From contig CAZXPA010000013.1 in the NCBI GenBank assembly GCA_964642485.1, positions 1-14,611 on the forward strand: a DNA stretch of 14,611 bases, given 5' to 3'. Both the position numbers and the translations under genes were made by a program. The DNA comes from CAZXPA01 sp964642485 (GTDB taxonomy: Bacteria; Patescibacteriota; Patescibacteriia; UBA2591; UBA6264). Positions within the stretch are counted from its first letter, which is position 1; the number at the start of each line of letters is the position of its first letter. Under the pieces are notes generated by a model. That model was not told the DNA's origin. It saw only the letters and a list, made by a program, of their open reading frames with translations, and ran no database searches. Of the stretch, positions 12,695-14,611 are shown one piece after another.

Positions 12695-12723
12695 AATGTA
12701 GCATATTTTTGACAAAATGTCAA
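12695..12723 (-). promoter_or_regulatory. Near-consensus promoter of the unknown gene
   Basis: On the minus strand TTGACA (12718-12723) is separated by exactly 17 nt from TACATT (12695-12700). It directs transcription to the gene at 11709-12584, with a predicted leader of about 100 nt. It overlaps the oppositely oriented cysS promoter. Confidence 0.75.
12709..12723. promoter_or_regulatory. Palindrome joining two back-to-back -35 boxes
   Basis: TTGACA AAA TGTCAA is a perfect 6-bp inverted repeat with a 3-bp centre. Each half is the consensus -35 box of one of the two divergent promoters. RNA polymerase could bind only one side at a time, and a dimeric regulator could also use the site; the latter is inference. 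Confidence 0.7.
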
Positions 12724-12737
12724 GACCATGATACAAT
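12709..12737 (+). promoter_or_regulatory. Near-consensus promoter of cysS
   Basis: On the plus strand TTGACA (12709-12714) is separated by exactly 17 nt from TACAAT (12732-12737). The predicted start near 12744 leaves a leader of about 25 nt before the cysS ATG. The -35 box is one half of the palindrome TTGACA-AAA-TGTCAA. Confidence 0.75.
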
Positions 12738-12768
12738 ATCAATGCCTTAAATTAAAATAGCAAAATAT

Positions 12769-14139
12769 ATGCTTCAAATATACAACACTTTAACCAGGAA
12801 AAAGAAAACATTCAGGCCAATAAAAGGAAAAAAAGTAAACATCTTTGTATGTGGTATAACATCCTATGACTACATGCATATTGGCCATGCTAAAACCTAT
12901 GTCCAGTTTGACGTTATTGTTAAGTATCTCAGATTCAAGGGTTATCAGGTTTCCTACCTACAAAATATTACTGATTTAGATGATAAAATTATTAAAAAGG
13001 CAAAACAAGAAAAAATCAGCCCTTTAAAATTAGCCCGACAATTTGAAAAATATTATCATCAAGACGAAAAAAAATTAGGCATTGATTCAGTTACTAAATA
13101 TGCCCGGGCCACTGATTATATAAAGCAGATTGTTAAACAAACAAAAACCTTAATTAAAAAGGGTTATGCTTACAAAATCTCTGATGGTTATTATTACGAT
13201 ATTAAAAAATTTAAAGATTATGGCCGACTTTCTCGACGAACTGTTTTAGGAGCTGAAGATGCTGTTTCTCGAATAGATGAAAGTATAGCAAAAAGAAACA
13301 GAGGAGATTTTTGCTTATGGAAATTTTCTAAACCAGACGAGCCGAACTGGGATACTGAATTGGGTCGCGGCAGGCCGGGCTGGCACATTGAAGATACAGC
13401 CATTACTGAAACTAATTTTGGCCCCCAATATGATATTCACGCGGGGGCCAGAGATTTAATTTTCCCTCACCATGAAGCAGAAATTGCTCAAATGGAGGCT
13501 ATCTCAGGCAAAAAACCAATGGTTAAATACTGGCTCCACACTGGTTTTTTAAATGTCAGGGGCAGAAAGATGAGCAAATCCTTAAAAAACTTTATTACTA
13601 TCAGACAGGCCTTAAAAAAACACAACCCTAAAACCTTAAGATTTTTTTATTTAACCAGCCATTACCGCTCGCCAATTAACTTTAATGAAAAAGCTTTAGA
13701 AAAAGCCGAAAACAGCTTGGAAAGATTAAATGATTTTGTTCAAAAAGTTAAAACTGGCCAAAAAGATGATTTAGAATTAATTAAAAAAACCAAAGAAAAA
13801 TTTATTCAAGCAATGGACGATGATTTTGACACAGTTAAGGTTTTAGCAGTCATTTTTGATCTGGTTAAAAAATCTTATCAAAAAAATGTTGGTGGGCAAA
13901 AAATCTGTCATTTACTTAAAGAATTTGATCAAATCTTGGGCGTTCTTGATTTTAAAAAACCAGCTATTCTCAGAGAAGTAATCACTCTGGTTAAAAAGCG
14001 GGAAAAATTAAGAAAACAAAAAAAATGGTCAGCAGCTGACCAAGTCCGTAGAAAAATCAAAGACCTAGGTTTTCAAATTGAAGACACTCCCTCCGGGCCG
14101 TTGGCCCGACGGGCCAGAGGCTCAAGGACCAGTAGTTAA
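12769..14139 (+). CDS. cysS: Cysteine-tRNA ligase
   Basis: CysRS charges tRNA-Cys with cysteine. The 456-aa protein has VCGITSYDYMHIGHAK, with zinc ligand Cys28 and HIGH at 37-40. RPGWHIEDTAI (202-212), FPHHEAEIAQ (232-241, His234 and Glu238) and KMSKS (267-271) follow. An anticodon-binding helical C-terminus ends near GFQIEDTPSGP. Three of the four E. coli zinc ligands align at identical numbers (28, 234, 238), but the fourth, Cys209, is Asp209. I recall EDTA-type variants in some archaea and CPR, unverified. The final 12 residues (LARRARGSRTSS) come from a GC-rich palindromic block. The stop TAA is the first bases of the copy C repeat. No Shine-Dalgarno is evident. Confidence 0.96.
   Translation: MLQIYNTLTRKKKTFRPIKGKKVNIFVCGITSYDYMHIGHAKTYVQFDVIVKYLRFKGYQVSYLQNITDLDDKIIKKAKQEKISPLKLARQFEKYYHQDEKKLGIDSVTKYARATDYIKQIVKQTKTLIKKGYAYKISDGYYYDIKKFKDYGRLSRRTVLGAEDAVSRIDESIAKRNRGDFCLWKFSKPDEPNWDTELGRGRPGWHIEDTAITETNFGPQYDIHAGARDLIFPHHEAEIAQMEAISGKKPMVKYWLHTGFLNVRGRKMSKSLKNFITIRQALKKHNPKTLRFFYLTSHYRSPINFNEKALEKAENSLERLNDFVQKVKTGQKDDLELIKKTKEKFIQAMDDDFDTVKVLAVIFDLVKKSYQKNVGGQKICHLLKEFDQILGVLDFKKPAILREVITLVKKREKLRKQKKWSAADQVRRKIKDLGFQIEDTPSGPLARRARGSRTSS
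14094..14115. repeat. GC-rich palindromic block in the cysS 3' end
   Basis: CGGGCC, GTT, GGCCCG forms a 6-bp hairpin (14094-14108) followed by a third ACGGGCC. It encodes the abnormal Arg-rich tail of CysRS. The composition contrasts sharply with the AT-rich remainder of the gene. Confidence 0.6.
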
Positions 14140-14221
14140 CCCCGTTAAAAAGTAATTATTGTGTCTTTATAAGAAGCTAAAGGTTCTCTAAAGTTTGCAA
14201 AGCGAGCTTTCTAACGGGGTT
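14138..14221. mobile_element. MITE-like inverted-repeat element, copy C (84 bp)
   Basis: AACCCCGTTAAAAAG (14138-14152) and CTTTCTAACGGGGTT (14207-14221) are the same termini as copies A and B, with one change in the left arm. It fills the gap between the convergent cysS and thymidylate kinase genes and provides the last two bases of the cysS stop codon. As a hairpin it could also end both transcripts. Confidence 0.75.
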
Positions 14222-14235
14222 AAAAATAATAAACC

Positions 14236-14611
14236 TTATTTTAAAAACCTTTTAACTACCCGCCAAACCTTTTTACTTATTTCCTCAATTGACAAGAGTT
14301 TTCCTTGACGAACGCACTCAACCGTCACAAATTCTTCAGGAAATAATTTAACAACCTCAAGAAAAACTTTTTCTGCTTGCCTTAAATGAAGGATATCCTG
14401 TTCATGGATATCTCTTTTTTTACACCCTAAATATTCACGCGGTCCTTTATTGGCAATCAAATCCCAGGCAATTGTTGCTGGCATGTGTAAAAATATATTA
14501 ATGTCCGGTTTAGGCAAAGACAAAATCTTGTATTCCAAATCATTAACCCATTTAAAAAATCTTTTTCGAGCTGGTTTATTTCTAATTTTTACTCCTTGAT
14601 GGCCCAGATTA
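14236..14611 (-). CDS. tmk: Thymidylate kinase, C-terminal part (runs off the window)
   Basis: Thymidylate kinase phosphorylates dTMP to dTDP. The open frame continues upstream past the internal TTG at 14536-14538 to the window edge. It adds NLGHQGVKIRNK...RFFKWVNDLEY before KILSLPKPDINIFLHMP. The asparagine-Gly-His-Gln-Gly motif, the W..LEY segment, LPKPD (strand and Asp) and the lid-like KKRDIHEQDILHLRQAE region are characteristic of Tmk. The C-terminal ECVRQGKLLSIEEISKKVW is typical as well. About 125 residues are present. The N-terminal P-loop lies outside the window, so completeness cannot be judged. It is convergent with cysS across the copy C repeat. Confidence 0.88.
   Translation of the reverse strand, partial: NLGHQGVKIRNKPARKRFFKWVNDLEYKILSLPKPDINIFLHMPATIAWDLIANKGPREYLGCKKRDIHEQDILHLRQAEKVFLEVVKLFPEEFVTVECVRQGKLLSIEEISKKVWRVVKRFLK

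Noticed and set aside
14236..14538. A complete 100-aa gene starting at TTG 14538
   Set aside because: The frame continues upstream to the window edge with conserved thymidylate kinase sequence, so the TTG is an internal Leu codon.

Overview
The window looks like a chromosomal segment of a Candidate Phyla Radiation (Patescibacteria) bacterium, probably Parcubacteria-like. This is inferred, not proven, from four things: the AT-rich coding style, compact or variant housekeeping proteins, GC-rich palindromic repeats scattered between and inside genes, and weak or absent Shine-Dalgarno sequences. At least one gene ends in TGA (at 7939), so there is no sign of the TGA=Gly code of Gracilibacteria and Absconditabacteria.

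Layout from left to right. (1) 133-2712, minus strand: ftsE, archease, rtcB. The last two are an RNA ligase and its activator, spaced 4 nt apart. (2) 2714-2956, minus strand: tRNA-Gly(CCC), tRNA-Thr(CGT) and a degenerate tRNA-like sequence directly before ftsE. (3) 3015-7730, minus strand: a translation/transcription operon in the order infA, rpmJ, rpsM, rpsK, rpsD, rpoA, rplQ, rplM, def. A good sigma70-type promoter lies at 7872-7899. Most spacers inside this operon hold long imperfect inverted repeats. (4) 7939-9509, minus strand: murB and a two-base-spaced gene for a single-pass membrane protein. (5) 9720-10469, minus strand: a DUF72/YecE-like protein. (6) 10611-11567, plus strand: a CorA-type transporter with a variant signature motif. 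(7) 11709-12584, minus strand: a GC-richer gene of unknown function with its own strong ribosome binding site, promoter and terminators. (8) 12769-14139, plus strand: cysS. (9) 14236 to the right edge, minus strand: the C-terminal part of thymidylate kinase.

Most genes are core functions: protein synthesis and N-terminal maturation, RNA polymerase alpha, cell wall synthesis, RNA repair and nucleotide supply. The unusual content is as follows. RNA polymerase alpha has its C-terminal domain replaced by a 64-residue lysine-rich tail. A MITE-like repeat is present in three copies at gene 3' ends, where it supplies stop codons or a C-terminal tail. GC-rich repeats are inserted in frame in murB, def and the cysS tail. 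The unknown GC-richer gene and cysS are driven by overlapping back-to-back promoters whose -35 boxes form one palindrome.
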